The notes below the pieces were generated by a model. The model saw nothing but the letters and a program-made list of their open reading frames with translations. It ran no database searches and was not told the DNA's origin. Below, piece by piece: positions 62,129 to 64,000 of a stretch of 64,000 nt of DNA (position 1 is its first letter; every line of letters starts with the position of its first letter). The position numbers and the translations under genes are program-made. Source of the stretch: Flavisolibacter ginsengisoli DSM 18119 (lineage in GTDB: Bacteria > Bacteroidota > Bacteroidia > Chitinophagales > Chitinophagaceae); the NCBI RefSeq assembly GCF_900129295.1, contig NZ_FQUU01000011.1, positions 96,575-160,574 on the forward strand, read 5' to 3'.

Positions 62129-63496
62129 TCAGGCAAGAGCCTGGATTATATCGTATTTGGTAACGATATTCAAACTTCCACTTTCATCTTTTGCCAATAC
62201 AGCTCCATTTTCCTTATTGATCAATGTACCCAACTTTTCAATGGGTGTATCAAATGCCACCATAGGAAAAGCTTTCTCCATAACCTGCTCTATCTTCTCC
62301 GTCCTGATCTCAGGATTGCTGAAAACTTTTTGAAATAAGCCACCTTCACTGACAGATCCAATGATCTCGTCATCTTTGTTTATAACAGGAATATGTTCTA
62401 TATCGTATTTCTTCATTAGTTCAACAGCATCTGCTACGGATTGAGTAGGCTCAATGGTGATCAGTTTTTGTTTTCCCCTGGCATTCACCACATCTTTAAA
62501 AGATTTAACATCAAAAAATCCACGCTCTGCCATCCATTGGTCATTATACACTTTATTTACATAACGACTTCCATGATCATGCAAAATGGCAACAACCACA
62601 TCACCTTTTTTCAGCTTATCCTTTAATTGCATAAGACCTTGTATGCAGCTTCCTGCACTGTAGCCACAGAATAAGGCTTCCTCTTTTGCCAGTCGCCTTG
62701 TCATTACTGCACCATCTTTATCTGTTACCTGTTCAAAATGATCGATCACGCTCATGTCATAATTCTGCGGCACAAAATCTTCTCCAAAGCCTTCCGAAAC
62801 ATAGGGATGAACTTCATTCATATCCAGTTCCCCTGTTCTGAAATATTTGGTGAGCAGGGAACCATATACATCTATCGCCCAGATCTGGATGTTCGGATTC
62901 ATTTCTTTTAGATACTGCGCAGTGCCGGTCACTGTTCCACCGGTACCAGCGGTAACTACCAAATGCGTGATCTTGCCCTCTGTTTGTTTCCAGATCTCAG
63001 GTCCGGTACTTTCATAATGTGCCTGGCGGTTAGCAAGATTGTCATACTGGTTCATGAGAAAGGAATTGGGTATTTCTCTTTGTAATCTTGCCGCTACAGA
63101 ATAATAGCTTCTTGGATCCTCGGGTTCCACATTAGTAGGGCATACTATCACTTCGGCTCCTAACGCCCTTAATATATCAACCTTTGATTGTGATTGTTTA
63201 TCAGTAGTGCTGAAAATGCACTTGTAACCCTTTACCACTGCAGCCATTGCCAGCCCCATTCCTGTATTTCCTGATGTACATTCTATTATAGTGCCTCCGG
63301 GCTTTAATTTGCCTTCAGCCTCAGCTACTTCCACCATTTTAACCGCCATCCTGTCTTTAATAGAATTCCCGGGGTTGAAATATTCCACCTTCGCGTAAAC
63401 GTCACAAGGAAGATCCTTTGTGATCTTATTTAATTTTACTAAAGGTGTATTACCAATGGTTTCCAATATATTATTCTTTACATCCATGCGGTTCAT
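62129..63496 (-). CDS. Cystathionine beta-synthase (PLP enzyme with CBS pair)
   Basis: A 455-aa fold-type II PLP enzyme that makes cystathionine from serine and homocysteine, or cysteine from O-acetylserine. PLP Lys48 is in FNPGNSIKDRMA; CTSGNTGMGLAMAA and AGTGGTVTGTAQYLK bind the cofactor. Residues ~345-455 are a pair of CBS domains (SVADAVELMKKYDIEHIPVINKDDEIIG), which give adenosyl-type regulation. A start three codons later (ATG at 63487) is also possible. Confidence 0.93.
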   Translation of the reverse strand: MNRMDVKNNILETIGNTPLVKLNKITKDLPCDVYAKVEYFNPGNSIKDRMAVKMVEVAEAEGKLKPGGTIIECTSGNTGMGLAMAAVVKGYKCIFSTTDKQSQSKVDILRALGAEVIVCPTNVEPEDPRSYYSVAARLQREIPNSFLMNQYDNLANRQAHYESTGPEIWKQTEGKITHLVVTAGTGGTVTGTAQYLKEMNPNIQIWAIDVYGSLLTKYFRTGELDMNEVHPYVSEGFGEDFVPQNYDMSVIDHFEQVTDKDGAVMTRRLAKEEALFCGYSAGSCIQGLMQLKDKLKKGDVVVAILHDHGSRYVNKVYNDQWMAERGFFDVKSFKDVVNARGKQKLITIEPTQSVADAVELMKKYDIEHIPVINKDDEIIGSVSEGGLFQKVFSNPEIRTEKIEQVMEKAFPMVAFDTPIEKLGTLINKENGAVLAKDESGSLNIVTKYDIIQALA

Positions 63497-63732
63497 TTTG
63501 AGCCGCCAAAGGTACTATAGTATCCTCATCTTTTCATTGCCCGGTTAATTGGTATAAAACCTGTATAATAATGCCAGTTAAAAACAGTTGATATAAAACT
63601 GCCACAACAAGCTCTTATGACAACTTTTCCCGGAAAAACAATAAAACAAACATCCGATTTTGGAAGGATATTTCCAGCTTCCTAAAGGGATGTCTCGTTC
63701 CAGAAAAAGTTTACAGACAAACTGTCAATTTT

Positions 63733-64000
63733 ATGGAAAGGTTCATTAAAAAACACGGCAAGCGGTGGGTTTGGAGTCCAACTTTTAAGATGCATGTAGC
63801 AAGGACTGTTCTGGATAAGGGTTTATCTTACCTGGAGGCAGCAGAGCTATTCAATATTAAGCGGGTAAAAACTGTTGGTGAATGGGTTAAGCAGTTTCGT
63901 AAGGAACTTGCAGGTTCAAATGCTATCGACATGGTTACTCAGTCCTCCCCAACTGGTGCTGTGGATCTTTCATTATCTGATCACATCACTGAGCTACAAA
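63733..64000 (+). CDS. Helix-turn-helix transposase subunit (IS3-like OrfA), 3' end outside the window
   Basis: An open frame of 89 codons from ATG 63733 to the window end. MERFIKKHGKRWVWSPTFKMHVART is followed by LSYLEAAELFNIKRVKTVGEWVKQF, a helix-turn-helix of the kind found in small IS3-type first open frames. It is truncated by the window. An upstream ATG at 63690 opens only a 19-codon frame in another phase. I cannot define the element's inverted repeats. Confidence 0.6.
   Translation, partial: MERFIKKHGKRWVWSPTFKMHVARTVLDKGLSYLEAAELFNIKRVKTVGEWVKQFRKELAGSNAIDMVTQSSPTGAVDLSLSDHITELQ

Noticed and set aside
1..64000. CRISPR arrays, prophage genes, toxin-antitoxin pairs or restriction-modification genes
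   Set aside because: No regularly spaced repeat arrays, phage structural genes or defence-type domains were seen on either strand.

Overview
This 64 kb window is a chromosomal segment of a Bacteroidota bacterium, most likely from the Chitinophagaceae and its relatives. I infer this from about 40% GC, scarce Shine-Dalgarno sequences, several TAnnTTTG-type -7 promoter elements, many two-component propeller, LytTR and PF06580-kinase genes, a remnant of a gliding-motility/T9SS type B C-terminal domain, and families typical of this phylum (DUF3347, DUF3570, DUF4266, DUF5602-like, NagB-LmbE fusion). No species is assigned. I see no prophage, CRISPR array or rRNA. There is one tRNA (Arg-ACG), and a partial insertion-sequence gene runs off the right edge.

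Layout. 0-8.4 kb is housekeeping: ispE, a bifunctional-nuclease/UVR protein, etfA/etfB, a TPR protein with tilS, a rhomboid protease, rlmH and an MGT-type glycosyltransferase. 9-11.3 kb is a three-gene minus-strand operon (DUF5602-like lipoprotein, hemerythrin-like protein, lipoprotein cytochrome c) closed by a strong terminator. 11.4-17.5 kb is a signalling block: a propeller sensor with a degenerate kinase end faces two tandem PF06580 kinases and a LytTR regulator. 17.7-26.6 kb is mixed metabolism and transport (MHS and MFS transporters, S1/P1 nuclease, ASCH protein, oxidoreductase, rhodanese), with a striking 11-bp palindromic/tandem repeat near 25.7 kb.

27.9-37.7 kb is a plus-strand metal-resistance island. 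The copper part has an HMA-AraC regulator, a CopA-type P-ATPase, an HMA chaperone, a DUF3347 protein and a fused metal-binding/multicopper-oxidase/CopB-like protein. The arsenic part has ArsR with two copies of a 16-bp operator, a small Cys-rich protein, an ArsN2-like acetyltransferase, Acr3 and a metallophosphoesterase. No arsenate reductase gene is present. Right after it lies a frameshifted remnant of a T9SS type B sorting domain, which suggests the island replaced part of a larger gene.

38-53.8 kb holds an epimerase, tRNA-Arg, a three-gene operon that may modify lipids (PAP2_C/sphingomyelin-synthase-like, PhyH dioxygenase, SDR), an amino-sugar/peptide operon (S15 peptidase, GH20 hexosaminidase, NagB-LmbE), two paralogous 128-aa coiled-coil proteins, pirin, an FMN reductase, TerC, glycosylasparaginase and CutC. 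54.1-56.9 kb is a tightly overlapping cassette (secreted thioredoxin, ApbE flavin transferase, DUF4266 lipoprotein, DUF3570 barrel). The barrel carries a sequence resembling an ApbE flavinylation site. I regard this as the most interesting candidate for a poorly described system. 57-63.5 kb has adjacent class I and class II fructose-bisphosphate aldolases, a kinase-like protein of unknown role, a BtuF-like protein and a CBS-domain cystathionine beta-synthase.
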